From Pseudomonadota bacterium (GTDB lineage: Bacteria > Pseudomonadota > Gammaproteobacteria > Acidiferrobacterales > Acidiferrobacteraceae): DNA of 32,168 nt. Location of the stretch: positions 1 to 32,168 of the forward strand of contig JAJYPQ010000006.1 of assembly GCA_021795255.1 (NCBI GenBank), written 5' to 3'. The translations under genes were made by a program, and so were the position numbers. Within the stretch, counting starts at the first letter, position 1, and each line of letters begins with the position of its first letter. Shown here one piece after another: positions 1-8,108 of this stretch. The notes beneath the pieces were generated by a model. It did no database searches. It had not been told where the DNA came from and saw only the letters and a list, made by a program, of their open reading frames with translations.

Positions 1-1
1 C

Positions 2-133
2 GGCGGGAAAATGGGTATCGATGCGACCCTCAAAGGTCGCCCAGAGACGACGCGTGCCCCTGGACGCCCGATTCGCCCAGACGCGGGGGCGGCGGCCGCG
101 GTCGCCGATATCTGTCGGAGCCTCGGCCTCTAA
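2..133 (+). CDS. ubiD: UbiD-family decarboxylase, C-terminal end (partial)
   Basis: Frame 2 is open from the window edge to a TAA at 131-133 and encodes about 43 residues. The peptide contains GKMGIDATLKGRPETTR followed by GRPI, which resembles the C-terminal segment of E. coli UbiD (SKMGLDATNKWPGETQ then GRPI). UbiD uses prenylated FMN to decarboxylate 3-polyprenyl-4-hydroxybenzoate in ubiquinone synthesis. Only the extreme C-terminus is visible, so the active site cannot be checked and a UbiD paralogue is possible. The gene ends just before the FNR box of hemN, on the same strand. Confidence 0.75.
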   Translation, partial: GGKMGIDATLKGRPETTRAPGRPIRPDAGAAAAVADICRSLGL

Positions 134-136
134 TCT

Positions 137-178
137 TTGACTCACGTCAAGGTGGCTCACCTTCGCCGCGCCTATGAT
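137..178 (+). promoter_or_regulatory. FNR/ANR-type box and -10 element of hemN
   Basis: TTGACTCACGTCAA at 137-150 is a perfect inverted repeat (TTGAC-N4-GTCAA) close to the FNR/ANR consensus TTGAT-N4-ATCAA. A good -10 hexamer, TATGAT, lies at 173-178 and predicts a start near 185. The centre of the box (143.5) is then at -41.5, the classic position for class II FNR activation. The layout is seen directly; activation under oxygen limitation is inferred. Confidence 0.75.
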
Positions 179-197
179 GAAGTTTTAGGGGTTGCTT

Positions 198-1568
198 ATG
201 GATGACCATATCGATGAGTCGCTGATCGCGCGCTACGGGGAGTCGGCGCCGCGCTATACGTCCTATCCTCCCGCAACCCAGTTTCATGAACAGTTTAAAG
301 CGACCGATCTCGCCGGAGCGATCGCGGCGCACCGCCCGGAAGACCCGTGGTCGCTCTACGTGCATATCCCGTTTTGTGAATCCGTGTGCTACTACTGCGC
401 CTGCCATAAGGTCGTGACCAAGCATCGCGAACGCGGAACGGCGTACGTGTCTTATGTGGCCCGCGAGCTTGCGCTCCTCGCGCCTTTGTTGGGATCTGCG
501 CCGTGCCTCGACCAACTGCACTGGGGCGGCGGTACGCCGACATTTTTAAGCTACGATGACATGCGTACGTTGATGGTCGCGATTGCCGAGCATTTCGCGC
601 TTCGTTCCGACGACAGCGGCGAGTATTCCGTAGAGATCGATCCCCGTCACGCGTCGGATGCTACGCTCACGCTTTTGCGGGACCTGGGGTTCAATAGGTT
701 GAGTTTGGGCATACAAGACTTCGATCCCGAAGTTCAGCGCGCTATCAATAGGAAACAGTCTTTTGCCTTAGTCAATCGGGTCTTCTCGAGCGCCCGCGCG
801 CTCGGGTTTCAGTCAATAAGCGTCGATCTGATCTATGGTCTCCCCCGCCAGAATCGCCCGCGATTCGCACGCACCTTGGAGCGAGTCTTAAGCCTCTCGC
901 CTGATCGGATATCACTCTTTCATTACGCCCACCTGCCGGGTCGGTTCAAGCCGCAGCGGCGTATCGAGACTGGTGAGCTGCCGGATGGCCCGACAAAGCT
1001 GGCCATTTTGGGCGACGCCATTCGCGCCTTCCGGGAGGCAGGCTACCTCTATATAGGCCTTGATCATTTTGCCAAGTCCCAGGATGAACTGGCGCGTGCT
1101 CAACGCGACCGAACGCTCGGCCGCAACTTTCAAGGCTACTCAACCCGTGGCGACCTCGATGTCCTGGGCATTGGCGCCTCGGCAGTCAGCCGCATAGGCT
1201 CCATCTACAGTCAAAACGCCTGGGAATTGCGGCAATACGAGGATCTTATCGATAGCAAGATCGCTCCCGTGCGGCGCGGTTTTGAGCTCAGTAGTGATGA
1301 CCAGATTCGGCGTGACCTTATCAATAGCCTTTTATGTCACATGGAATGCGATATTAGTGCCTTCGAGGCCCGCCATTCCCTCAATTTCGCGCGCTATTTT
1401 GCTGCCGAGATCAAAGGTCTTGCATCGTTTGTCGATGATGGATTGGTGACGTTAGGCGATCGCATTGTCGTGACTGGGCGTGGCCAGATGCTGGTGCGCG
1501 CCATCTGCGCGGTATTCGATCGTTATTTGGCCCGCGATAACCGTGTCCGGTTTTCGCGGGTGATCTAA
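198..1568 (+). CDS. hemN: Oxygen-independent coproporphyrinogen III oxidase (HemN)
   Basis: Radical-SAM enzyme that decarboxylates coproporphyrinogen III to protoporphyrinogen IX without oxygen in heme synthesis. The N-terminus carries YTSYPPATQF, then the [4Fe-4S] motif FCESVCYYCAC (CxxxCxxCxC) near residue 60. GGGTPTFL and the SLGIQDFDPEVQRAINR stretch follow, both typical of HemN. The product is 456 residues against about 457 for E. coli HemN. I chose ATG 198 because AGGGG lies seven bases upstream; the in-frame TTG at 192 has no room for that site. The FNR-like box upstream fits its anaerobic role. Confidence 0.95.
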   Translation: MDDHIDESLIARYGESAPRYTSYPPATQFHEQFKATDLAGAIAAHRPEDPWSLYVHIPFCESVCYYCACHKVVTKHRERGTAYVSYVARELALLAPLLGSAPCLDQLHWGGGTPTFLSYDDMRTLMVAIAEHFALRSDDSGEYSVEIDPRHASDATLTLLRDLGFNRLSLGIQDFDPEVQRAINRKQSFALVNRVFSSARALGFQSISVDLIYGLPRQNRPRFARTLERVLSLSPDRISLFHYAHLPGRFKPQRRIETGELPDGPTKLAILGDAIRAFREAGYLYIGLDHFAKSQDELARAQRDRTLGRNFQGYSTRGDLDVLGIGASAVSRIGSIYSQNAWELRQYEDLIDSKIAPVRRGFELSSDDQIRRDLINSLLCHMECDISAFEARHSLNFARYFAAEIKGLASFVDDGLVTLGDRIVVTGRGQMLVRAICAVFDRYLARDNRVRFSRVI

Positions 1569-1635
1569 AACCGGAGGCAGTTTGTGGGCCGCGAGCGCGC
1601 CATGCCATCCCGCCCGAGAGTTGTCCGCGCCGCCT

Positions 1636-1649
1636 TTGATGCGCATCAA
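1636..1649 (+). promoter_or_regulatory. Perfect FNR/ANR box upstream of the flavoprotein gene
   Basis: TTGATGCGCATCAA matches the FNR consensus TTGAT-N4-ATCAA at every fixed position. It lies 67 bases after the hemN stop and overlaps the most upstream possible ATG (1649) of the next gene, which argues for a later start codon. The nearest -10-like hexamer is CATTAT at 1675-1680, placing the box about three bases further upstream than ideal for class II activation. Whether it activates or represses is open. Confidence 0.7.
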
Positions 1650-1678
1650 TGAACCGAGGAATAACGAGACTCACCATT

Positions 1679-2866
1679 ATGGACATGGCTATCCCTATAG
1701 GATCATCCCTTCCCAAACTGACCATTCGTGGTCGCGAACTCCTGCCCATCGTTCAAGGCGGCATGGGCGTGGGTATCTCGGCCCATAGACTGGCGTCGGC
1801 CGTGGCTCGGGAGGGCGCTATGGGCACCATTGCCAGCGTCGACCTGCGCCATTTGCACTCGGACATCATGAGTCGTCTCAAGCGCTGCCGGGATCCGCAG
1901 CGCCTTCTGGATGGCAACCTCGAGGCCTTGGACCGGGAGATCAAGGCCGCCAAGGCCGCGGCCGGCCCATCGGCCTTCATTGCTGTAAACGTGATGAAGG
2001 CACTCAATCATTACGCCGATTTTGTCCGCCAAGCTTGTCGCAGCGGCGCCCACGCGATCGTGATGGGCGCCGGATTGCCCCTGGATTTGCCGGAGCTCAC
2101 CCAGGGGGAGGACGTAGCGCTCATTCCGATCTTGTCAGAGGAGCGGGGGATCGAATTATTGCTTCGTAAATGGATGCGCAAGGGCCGATTACCGGACGCG
2201 ATCGTGATCGAGCATCCAGGTCACGCCGGGGGACACCTGGGGGCATCGAATCTCGCAGATGTCACCGACCGACGCTTCGATTTCGGGCATGTGCTGAATC
2301 AAGCCCTCGCTGTTTTCAAAAAGCTCGGGCTTGCCGGCGAACGCATACCGCTTATTCCAGCCGGCGGCATCGGGTCCTTTCGAGCTATCCGCGAACTCTT
2401 GGAAAAAGGCGCTTCGGCCGTCCAGTTGGGAACAGCCTTTGCCGTCACCCAAGAATGCGATGCGCATCCGAACTTTAAAAAGGTGTTGGCGAACGCCACG
2501 AGCGAGGACATCGTGACCTTTATGAGCGCCGCCGGTTTACCGGCGCGCGCCGTACTGACGCCTTGGCTCAAACGCTATTTGGCACGCGAGAAGTTGCTCC
2601 AGGCCCGGGCCGAAAGCCGCTGTGGCGGTTGCGCGAGCGGGCTTGAATGTTTGAGCCATTGCGGTTTCAAGGATGGGAACCCCCAGGCCGGTCAATTCTG
2701 TATCGAGACTCAGCTGGCCGCCGCGGCGCGTGGCAACGTCAATAGCGGGCTGTTTTTTCGCGGTGCCGCGGCCTTGCCATTCGGTCAGGAGATTCGCTCC
2801 GTTCACGATCTCTTGGAGTATCTGCTCACCGGTATCCGTCCAGTGATGGCTCAAATGATTGCTTAA
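1679..2866 (+). CDS. Nitronate monooxygenase-like FMN protein (NPD family)
   Basis: TIM-barrel flavoprotein of the 2-nitropropane dioxygenase/nitronate monooxygenase and FabK superfamily, which oxidises alkyl nitronates or related substrates using FMN. Family marks are IVQGGMGVGIS near the N-terminus, IEHPGHAGGHLG with the usual active-site histidine, and AGGIGSFRAIRELLEKGA then VQLGTAF for FMN-phosphate binding. A Cys-rich segment near the C-terminus (CGGCASGLECLSHCGF and a later FC) is not part of the basic fold and could bind metal. ATG 1679 is chosen because 1649 lies inside the FNR box; 1685 is also possible. It is followed after nine bases by the hemerythrin gene. The true substrate is unknown. 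Confidence 0.8.
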   Translation: MDMAIPIGSSLPKLTIRGRELLPIVQGGMGVGISAHRLASAVAREGAMGTIASVDLRHLHSDIMSRLKRCRDPQRLLDGNLEALDREIKAAKAAAGPSAFIAVNVMKALNHYADFVRQACRSGAHAIVMGAGLPLDLPELTQGEDVALIPILSEERGIELLLRKWMRKGRLPDAIVIEHPGHAGGHLGASNLADVTDRRFDFGHVLNQALAVFKKLGLAGERIPLIPAGGIGSFRAIRELLEKGASAVQLGTAFAVTQECDAHPNFKKVLANATSEDIVTFMSAAGLPARAVLTPWLKRYLAREKLLQARAESRCGGCASGLECLSHCGFKDGNPQAGQFCIETQLAAAARGNVNSGLFFRGAAALPFGQEIRSVHDLLEYLLTGIRPVMAQMIA

Positions 2867-2875
2867 GGAAGGACT

Positions 2876-3568
2876 ATGTCGTGTTGCTACGTCTTGGATT
2901 TGCGTCTCATGCCAGATGGTGTCTCTGCCCATAGCTACGTTTATTCCATTCTCCGTGAGCTGGGGCCGGGTGAGGGTCTCCGTCTGTGGACCCCGGATGA
3001 CCCCGCCTTGCTAATGGCTCAGCTCCAGCATCAGATGCGGCACAAACTTGTCTGGTCCAGCGTTTATGATCAAGCCGGGTGGTTGATACATATGCGGATC
3101 CGGGGCGCCGATGAACCCTTGCCTCTGGCCGATACCCTGCAGCGCGACCACGAAAAGATGGATGCTCGCCTTGTCCGGGCCTTGGCGCACCTGGCTGATC
3201 GCGATTGGTGTGCCGCCGTAGGCGAGGTGGCGGATCTAGGACGTGCGCTACGCGCCCATATCGCGATCGAAAACGAACTGCTGGCGCCGCTCGGGGGTGC
3301 TCGTGTAGCGGAGGCCACGGCCATCATGCGCCGGGAGCACGACGATGTCCTTGTGCAGCTCGATCAGATAGGGGAGGTCTGCGTCTCGTCTGGTGACAAT
3401 TGCCAAGAGCTCGATACCTGGCTGGGTCTTCTGGCGGCGAGTCTCAATAAACACGAACATCGCGAGGAGTCGCTGTTGTTCCCTTACTGGACACGGGTCT
3501 TGGCGCAACGCCCTTCCAGTGATGAACTCTTGCGGGAGGTGCGGTCGCGCCTCGATGAGGACGCTTGA
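2876..3568 (+). CDS. DUF2249 + hemerythrin-like HHE protein
   Basis: The 230-residue product appears to join two domains. The first about 75 residues resemble DUF2249 (VLDLRLM near the start, a Leu/Pro-rich segment and a small beta core). From about residue 80 there is a four-helix hemerythrin-like domain whose ligand candidates fall in order: QRDHEKMD, LRAHIAIENELL, MRREHDDVL and KHEHREESLLFPY. Such proteins bind a diiron centre and are linked to O2 or NO sensing and nitrosative stress. The start is well supported by AAGGAAGG upstream of ATG 2876. It is co-transcribed with the preceding flavoprotein and ends before a terminator. Confidence 0.8.
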   Translation: MSCCYVLDLRLMPDGVSAHSYVYSILRELGPGEGLRLWTPDDPALLMAQLQHQMRHKLVWSSVYDQAGWLIHMRIRGADEPLPLADTLQRDHEKMDARLVRALAHLADRDWCAAVGEVADLGRALRAHIAIENELLAPLGGARVAEATAIMRREHDDVLVQLDQIGEVCVSSGDNCQELDTWLGLLAASLNKHEHREESLLFPYWTRVLAQRPSSDELLREVRSRLDEDA

Positions 3569-3639
3569 ACGGCCCTTTTCGGTGTCCGAGATCCCGTAAG
3601 TCTCTCATAGTCTCTCCTCGACCGAAGAAGTCACGGGCC

Positions 3640-3666
3640 GGCCCTCTCGTTTCATGGGGGCCTTTT
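3640..3666 (+). terminator. Rho-independent terminator after the hemerythrin gene
   Basis: A seven-pair stem (GGCCCTC at 3640-3646 with GGGGGCC at 3656-3662, one G-T pair) closes a nine-base loop and is followed by TTTT. It lies about 70 bases after the stop at 3568 and ends ten bases before the convergent hemolysin III gene. Confidence 0.6.
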
Positions 3667-3676
3667 AACTAGGGCC

Positions 3677-4336
3677 TCAAGGTAGACGGACGGGCGGCAG
3701 GCCAATATAGAGGAGAATGGCCCCGTACTGAGCGATGCTGCCAGCGAGTACAAAGAGATGCCAGATCTCATGCCCAAAGCGCCATTTCTCATCGAACACA
3801 AAAAATATCACGCCGAGGGTATAGAAAAGCCCGCCTGCTAGTAGCCATGCAAGACCTCCCGGGGCCAAGCGGCTTGTGAGGGGGTCTATGGCTATGACGA
3901 TAAGCCACCCCATGAGGATGTAGAAGATCATCGACATCCGACGCGTACGCTGGGGAATGAACTCTTGCACGATGCCCAGTACCGCCAGGCCCCACAGGAC
4001 GCCAAATAGGGACCAGCCCCAGGGCCCGCGCAACGGGCCAAGCGCAAACGGTGTATAGGTTCCGGCGATCAAAAGATAGATCGCCGTGTGGTCGAGCCGT
4101 TGAAAGACCCGCCGCGCCCGCCCGCTGAGCGCGTGGTATAGGCTCGACGAGGTATAAAGAAAGATTAGCGTGGTGCCGTAGACGCTAAAGCTGACGATAC
4201 GCCACGGATCGTCGCGCTCGGCTCCGATCACGATCAAGACTATCGTCCCCAATGTCGCGAGAATCCCACCTGCGACATGACTTAGGCTATTGAACCTCTC
4301 GCTTCGTTCCATCGCATCACCCGCGCGTAATCCCAC
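3677..4336 (-). CDS. Hemolysin III family membrane protein (YqfA/TrhA-like)
   Basis: Seven-helix integral membrane protein of the PAQR/hemolysin III family, 219 residues as in typical members. Conserved marks are SSLYHAL near residue 65, DHTAIYLLIAGTYTP near residue 85, and HEIWHLFVLAGS close to the C-terminus. These supply the Ser and three His residues thought to bind a metal in PAQR proteins. E. coli YqfA/TrhA affects membrane energetics; a haemolytic role is a historical label. The GTG at 4336 has an AGGTGG-like site upstream, and ATG 4312 is an alternative start. No obvious operon partner; it is convergent with the hemerythrin gene. Confidence 0.9.
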   Translation of the reverse strand: MGLRAGDAMERSERFNSLSHVAGGILATLGTIVLIVIGAERDDPWRIVSFSVYGTTLIFLYTSSSLYHALSGRARRVFQRLDHTAIYLLIAGTYTPFALGPLRGPWGWSLFGVLWGLAVLGIVQEFIPQRTRRMSMIFYILMGWLIVIAIDPLTSRLAPGGLAWLLAGGLFYTLGVIFFVFDEKWRFGHEIWHLFVLAGSIAQYGAILLYIGLPPVRLP

Positions 4337-4473
4337 CTGACATGTCCGGCGTACTGTACTGTGTCAAGGCAGAGATTTCACGCGCCGCGGGTCTTCGAAG
4401 AAGGGCGAGCTGTGCCCCTCGTGCTAGGCCCCGGGGCCGTGGATGCGGGAACGATAGAGACCGGGGTTGATCC

Positions 4474-4941
4474 TTAGCTACGCCCGGTATTCTGAAAGCT
4501 GTCGACTAAACCGCTCGTAAGACGGGCAAGCAGCGGTTTTGCAGCCTCAAGAAGCAAGGCTCCAAGGTCGGAGCTTGGCGGAGCCAATTTGATGTTGGCC
4601 CAGTAGTCCGGCTCGCGCGCCGGCCGTTGCTCGACCTCATCGCGCCGGCCCTGAAGATAGGCCCCTTCAAGTTCACGGGCCAAAGCGCTTGATCGCCGCG
4701 CCCGTGGCCTTCCCGAGCGGGCGCCGAGCAAAAGTCCCGCCGCCAGGCTTAAACCGAGCGTGGGCAGAGGGTGTTCAACGGCCCAGCGCACCGGGAACAT
4801 GACCTGTCGTTCGAGGTTCTCAACCGCGCCGCCCACGCGTTCACTGAGCGCATCCAGGGTATCGGCGAGATCGCGACGGTGACGCTCGGCCTCCTCGCGG
4901 GCATCTTCTGACGAAAAAACTTCAACGAATTCATGACGCAT
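4474..4941 (-). CDS. Small DUF3618-like envelope protein
   Basis: The 155-residue product starts with a charged, probably helical segment (EDAREEAERHRRDLADTLDALSERV, shown here as EDAREEAERHRRDL then ADTLDALSERV). One short hydrophobic stretch, TLGLSLAAGLLLGARSG, follows near residue 80 and looks like a membrane segment ending in arginines. The 'RRDLADTLDALSERV' pattern is reminiscent of DUF3618 proteins. It is the last gene of a trio with a holin-X protein and a DUF883 protein, and its ATG shares one base with the stop of the preceding gene (TAATG). The trio resembles E. coli yqjD-yqjE-yqjK in layout. Family assignment is tentative. Confidence 0.6.
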   Translation of the reverse strand: MRHEFVEVFSSEDAREEAERHRRDLADTLDALSERVGGAVENLERQVMFPVRWAVEHPLPTLGLSLAAGLLLGARSGRPRARRSSALARELEGAYLQGRRDEVEQRPAREPDYWANIKLAPPSSDLGALLLEAAKPLLARLTSGLVDSFQNTGRS

Positions 4942-5411
4942 TATGATCCTCTGTTTCCGACCTTATTCTTCCACTCGTTTTTAATGAATTCTTTATCAGT
5001 CGCGATATCGCTGCGCGATTTGCTCATCGGGGCGTCATGGCCAATGCGCTTCGCGTGACGCATAGCCATAAGTCCGCCGGCGGTCGTGAAGACCGCCCCA
5101 ATGATCAAGGCGCTGGCCCAGAAGCTCGTGATCGCTGTCACGTGTCCCACGATGAGGGCGGCCAGTCCTATAATGAGAAACGCAAGAAGACTGAGGAGGC
5201 CAAGAAGCGCGATCGCGCTGTAGAGAGTAGCCTTCAGGGCATCGATAATGATCGCCCGGGTGCTTTCTTCGAGCTCAAGCTTGACGAGAGTGGCCTCGCT
5301 GCGGACGAGATCAGCCGCTTCGGTCACGGCGTGGCGAAAGAGTTCCACAATGGAGCGCTGGACTCTGCCCGGCTTTGGTCTTAACGATTCCGAGTTCCAT
5401 TGGGTCGCCAT
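4941..5411 (-). CDS. Phage holin-X/YqjE-like membrane protein (DUF1469)
   Basis: The product is about 156 residues with a helical N-terminal part (VELFRHAVTEAADLVRSE) and two adjacent hydrophobic helices near the middle (around ATLYSAIALLGLLSLLAFLI and ASALIIGAVFTTAGGLMA), the layout of the holin-X/YqjE family. Despite the family name, chromosomal copies are not phage lysis genes; E. coli YqjE is an inner membrane protein of unclear role. AGGTGG six bases upstream supports ATG 5411 over the GTG at 5420. It follows the DUF883 gene after a nine-base gap and overlaps the next gene by one base. Confidence 0.75.
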   Translation of the reverse strand: MATQWNSESLRPKPGRVQRSIVELFRHAVTEAADLVRSEATLVKLELEESTRAIIIDALKATLYSAIALLGLLSLLAFLIIGLAALIVGHVTAITSFWASALIIGAVFTTAGGLMAMRHAKRIGHDAPMSKSRSDIATDKEFIKNEWKNKVGNRGS

Positions 5412-5420
5412 GCTTACCAC

Positions 5421-5660
5421 CTACCGTTTTATGAGCTTACCGAGTATGAAGCCGACACCAAAGCCAATAGCGATGCTGGCCCCCGGGTGTTCGCGGACGC
5501 GTCTTTCCAGATCGCGACGCATGGTTGTGAGCTGACGATCGGACAGATAGGCCCCGATGCGACGTAAGATGCTTAAAGTCTCTTCCACGAAATAAGGAGT
5601 TTCCGGGCTCGGCGTCGATGCCGGGTCTCCTTCGTAGGCGAATTTCTCTGACGTGCTCAT
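5421..5660 (-). CDS. DUF883 family protein (ElaB/YqjD-like)
   Basis: The 79-residue product has an amphipathic helix (LSDRQLTTMRRDLERRVREH) followed by a C-terminal glycine-rich membrane anchor, GFGVGFILGKLIKR. This is the standard shape of ElaB/YqjD proteins, which sit in the inner membrane and bind stationary-phase ribosomes in E. coli. ATG 5660 is preferred because GGAG lies just upstream; an in-frame ATG at 5672 would add four residues. It heads the trio with the holin-X and DUF3618-like genes, which suggests a stress or stationary-phase membrane function. Confidence 0.8.
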   Translation of the reverse strand: MSTSEKFAYEGDPASTPSPETPYFVEETLSILRRIGAYLSDRQLTTMRRDLERRVREHPGASIAIGFGVGFILGKLIKR

Positions 5661-5730
5661 GGTGATCTCCACCCGGGACAGAGGTCTACGCTAGTCCATC
5701 GCCGGTTTCGGAGAAATCGGACTTAAGGAC

Positions 5731-5744
5731 ACCGCCTAGGCGGT
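5731..5744. repeat. Perfect 14-bp palindrome over the DUF218 stop codon
   Basis: ACCGCCTAGGCGGT is perfectly self-complementary, and the TAG stop of the upstream-transcribed DUF218 gene lies within it. No T-tract follows on the - strand, so it is not a standard intrinsic terminator. It could act as an mRNA end-stabilising hairpin or be chance. Confidence 0.5.
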
Positions 5745-6527
5745 ATTGATGGCGTGGGCTAGCGAACGAGGCAGCAATGAACGAAGATGGATCCAGAGCA
5801 CGCCTATCATCTCATGGGCGACCGTCGCCGAGAGCGCGAGTGCGTGGGCGTTTGGTAAATAAAACAGGATTGTGCCGCTGCGCCGACTTTTTGTCACAAA
5901 GTCAGTCGGAGCCGGGACCACCGTGAAGCCGGCCCGTCGAAACAACAGGGCCGCGCGCTTCATATGCCAGGCTTGGGTCACAAGAAAGACAGCGTGAATC
6001 CCGAGCGGCAAGAGAATAGCGGCCGAATAGCGGGCGTTTTGACTGGTGGTGTGGGACCGGTCTTCTACCCATTTCACGGGCGTCTTAAAGTCGCGGCGCA
6101 GAACTTGGCGCATAAGGATCGCGGCCGGCGGCCCGCCGAGCGGGGCGCCGCCTGATGCGAGAATCGGCAGCCGGGTTTTGCGAAAGAGGTGCGCTGCGTA
6201 GCGTAGACGCACCAGTGTATCGGCCCCGACCGTGTCATGTCCTCCGTATTCGGGGGCCTTACGGTAGCGCCCGGCGGCTAGAACCACGATGGCGCGCGGA
6301 CCCTTCGGCAGCGGGTTTGTAAGGGCCGGATAGCTCTCCCACCTTGTGGTAAGTAGGGCCGCGATAACGGGCAGACTAAAGAGGGTAAGGCCAACCCAAG
6401 ACACGGCAATGATCGCAATCCCCCAGCGCGGCTTCCACCACGTTAAGGCGAGGCCAAGGCCAAGCGGGACGAGAAAAAGCCCGGGCGGCGTGACCAGCGC
6501 ATTGACGAGCCCGTGCCAGACGATCAC
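5736..6527 (-). CDS. DUF218/YdcF-ElyC-like membrane protein
   Basis: The 263-residue product has two hydrophobic helices in the first 60 residues ([15 protein letters not shown] and [20 protein letters not shown]), then the DUF218 domain. Marks of that domain are [30 protein letters not shown] and [10 protein letters not shown]. This matches ElyC-type proteins, which in E. coli affect peptidoglycan assembly and use of the undecaprenyl carrier. The start is GTG, overlapping the lipA stop by four bases (GTGA), so it ends the lip/shape operon. A cell-wall role fits the mre-mrd genes upstream, but the reaction is unknown. Confidence 0.8.
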   Translation of the reverse strand: MIVWHGLVNALVTPPGLFLVPLGLGLALTWWKPRWGIAIIAVSWVGLTLFSLPVIAALLTTRWESYPALTNPLPKGPRAIVVLAAGRYRKAPEYGGHDTVGADTLVRLRYAAHLFRKTRLPILASGGAPLGGPPAAILMRQVLRRDFKTPVKWVEDRSHTTSQNARYSAAILLPLGIHAVFLVTQAWHMKRAALLFRRAGFTVVPAPTDFVTKSRRSGTILFYLPNAHALALSATVAHEMIGVLWIHLRSLLPRSLAHAINTA

Positions 6528-7483
6528 ATGCCGACCTGCTCACCAGCTGCCTGTCGATCCGCATGGTAAGACGAGCGCACGAGAGGCCCGCTTGCCACAT
6601 TGGTGAATCCGAGCTGATGCGCGACCTCTGCGAGTTCCGCGAACTCCTCTGGGCTTACATAGCGATCGACCGGGAGGTGGGCTAGGCTCGGCCGTAGGTA
6701 TTGGCCCAAGGTGAGCCACTCACACCCGTAGGCCCGCAAATCGGATAGGGTCGCCTCGATCTCGTCGCGGGTCTCCCCCAAACCTACCATTAAACCCGAT
6801 TTGGTCGGGATGTGCGGATACCGGTCCTTGAACGTCTTCAACAACGACAGAGAGCCTTGGTAATCCGCGCCTGGGCGCACGGATTTGTAGAGCCGCGGGA
6901 CCGTTTCCATGTTGTGGTTAAAGATGTCGGGCGGCGAGTCAGCCATCGCCGCCAGGGCGGCATCGACTCGCCCCCTGAAGTCGGGGACCAGCGTCTCTAC
7001 CGTGATGTCTGGCGCCTGTTGTCGTATTGCGCGGATACAGGCGGCAAAATGGCCCCCCCCTCCATCGCGAAGATCGTCGCGGTCGACGGATGTGACCACG
7101 ACGAATCGCAAACCCATGGCCCTGATCGCTTGCGCGAGATGGTGGGGTTCGTCCACGTCGAGCGGATCAGGCCGCCCATGGGCGACATCGCAGAAAGGGC
7201 AGCGGCGGGTACAAAGACGCCCCATGATCATGAAGGTCGCGGTCCCATGGGTAAAACATTCGCCGATATTGGGGCAGGACGCTTCTTCACAGACGCTATG
7301 GAGGTCATGGTCGCGCAGTATGGCCTTTAAGCGTCCGACCTCCGGCGCCAGGGGCGAGCGCACCCGCAGCCAGGAAGGCTTGGACGCCGGCCGTTCCTGG
7401 GTTTGCGCCGTGACCACCTTAATCTTTTGAAGACCTTTAAGGGCCCGCGAGGAGGTGCTATTCGGATCCGCCGTACGGTTCAT
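6524..7483 (-). CDS. lipA: Lipoyl synthase (LipA)
   Basis: Radical-SAM enzyme that inserts two sulfur atoms into octanoyl groups on lipoyl domains. The auxiliary cluster motif [12 protein letters not shown] and the SAM cluster motif CTRRCPFC (CxxxCxxC) are both present, together with [15 protein letters not shown] and the [10 protein letters not shown] stretch typical of LipA. Length is 319 residues, as expected. ATG 7483 has AGGAGG seven bases upstream and lies inside the end of lipB, a 26-base overlap. It pairs with lipB to convert octanoyl-ACP to lipoyl-protein for pyruvate and 2-oxoglutarate dehydrogenases or the glycine cleavage system. Confidence 0.96.
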   Translation of the reverse strand: MNRTADPNSTSSRALKGLQKIKVVTAQTQERPASKPSWLRVRSPLAPEVGRLKAILRDHDLHSVCEEASCPNIGECFTHGTATFMIMGRLCTRRCPFCDVAHGRPDPLDVDEPHHLAQAIRAMGLRFVVVTSVDRDDLRDGGGGHFAACIRAIRQQAPDITVETLVPDFRGRVDAALAAMADSPPDIFNHNMETVPRLYKSVRPGADYQGSLSLLKTFKDRYPHIPTKSGLMVGLGETRDEIEATLSDLRAYGCEWLTLGQYLRPSLAHLPVDRYVSPEEFAELAEVAHQLGFTNVASGPLVRSSYHADRQAAGEQVGM

Positions 7484-8108
7484 GCCTGTCCTCCTGGGGT
7501 GTGAACCCGAAGTGTGTCAAAAATTCCTGAGCCAAGACCTCGGCGACGACGGTGAGTTCCGAGGGGCCACCGCAGTCCGCTAGCTGGGTGACTTTAAGTC
7601 CGTGGTAGCCGCAAGGCGCAATCGATGCGAAAGGTTTGAGGTCCATGGCGACGTTAAGGGCCAAGCCATGATAGCTACGGCCCCCGCGGATGCGCAATCC
7701 TAGGGCCGCGATTTTTGCCGCTTTGACGTAAACTCCGGGCGCGCCAACCTGTCTTTGTCCCTCGATCCCAAAGCGCGCGAGTGTCGCCAGAACCACCGAC
7801 TCGAGGCCGGATACAAGGTGCCGCACCCCGATCCCAAGACGCGTCAGATCGAAGAGGCTGTAGGCCATAAGCTGGCCCGGCCCGTGGTAGGTCAGGTCCC
7901 CGCCGCGGTCGGTATCGATCGTCGGAATGGTGCCGTTTGGGGCCTTTTCGCGCGCGTTACGCCCACGAGTGTAGACTGGGCTGTGCTGGACCAGCCAGAG
8001 CTCGTCTACGGTCGAGTCGGTGCGCTCGGCGTTAAAGTCCTGCATGGCGCGCCAGGTCTGCCGGTACTCGATAAGCCCCGGCCATCTTTGTATCCGCAGT
8101 TCGGTCAT
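7458..8108 (-). CDS. lipB: Octanoyl-ACP:protein octanoyltransferase (LipB)
   Basis: Transfers octanoyl from ACP to lipoyl domains, the step before Lip[15 protein letters not shown] and [17 protein letters not shown] carry the family lysine, and [14 protein letters not shown] holds the catalytic cysteine. The product is 216 residues, normal for the family. The start overlaps the ybeD stop by four bases (ATGA) and the end overlaps lipA, showing tight translational coupling in the order ybeD-lipB-lipA. Confidence 0.95.
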   Translation of the reverse strand: MTELRIQRWPGLIEYRQTWRAMQDFNAERTDSTVDELWLVQHSPVYTRGRNAREKAPNGTIPTIDTDRGGDLTYHGPGQLMAYSLFDLTRLGIGVRHLVSGLESVVLATLARFGIEGQRQVGAPGVYVKAAKIAALGLRIRGGRSYHGLALNVAMDLKPFASIAPCGYHGLKVTQLADCGGPSELTVVAEVLAQEFLTHFGFTPQEDRHEPYGGSE

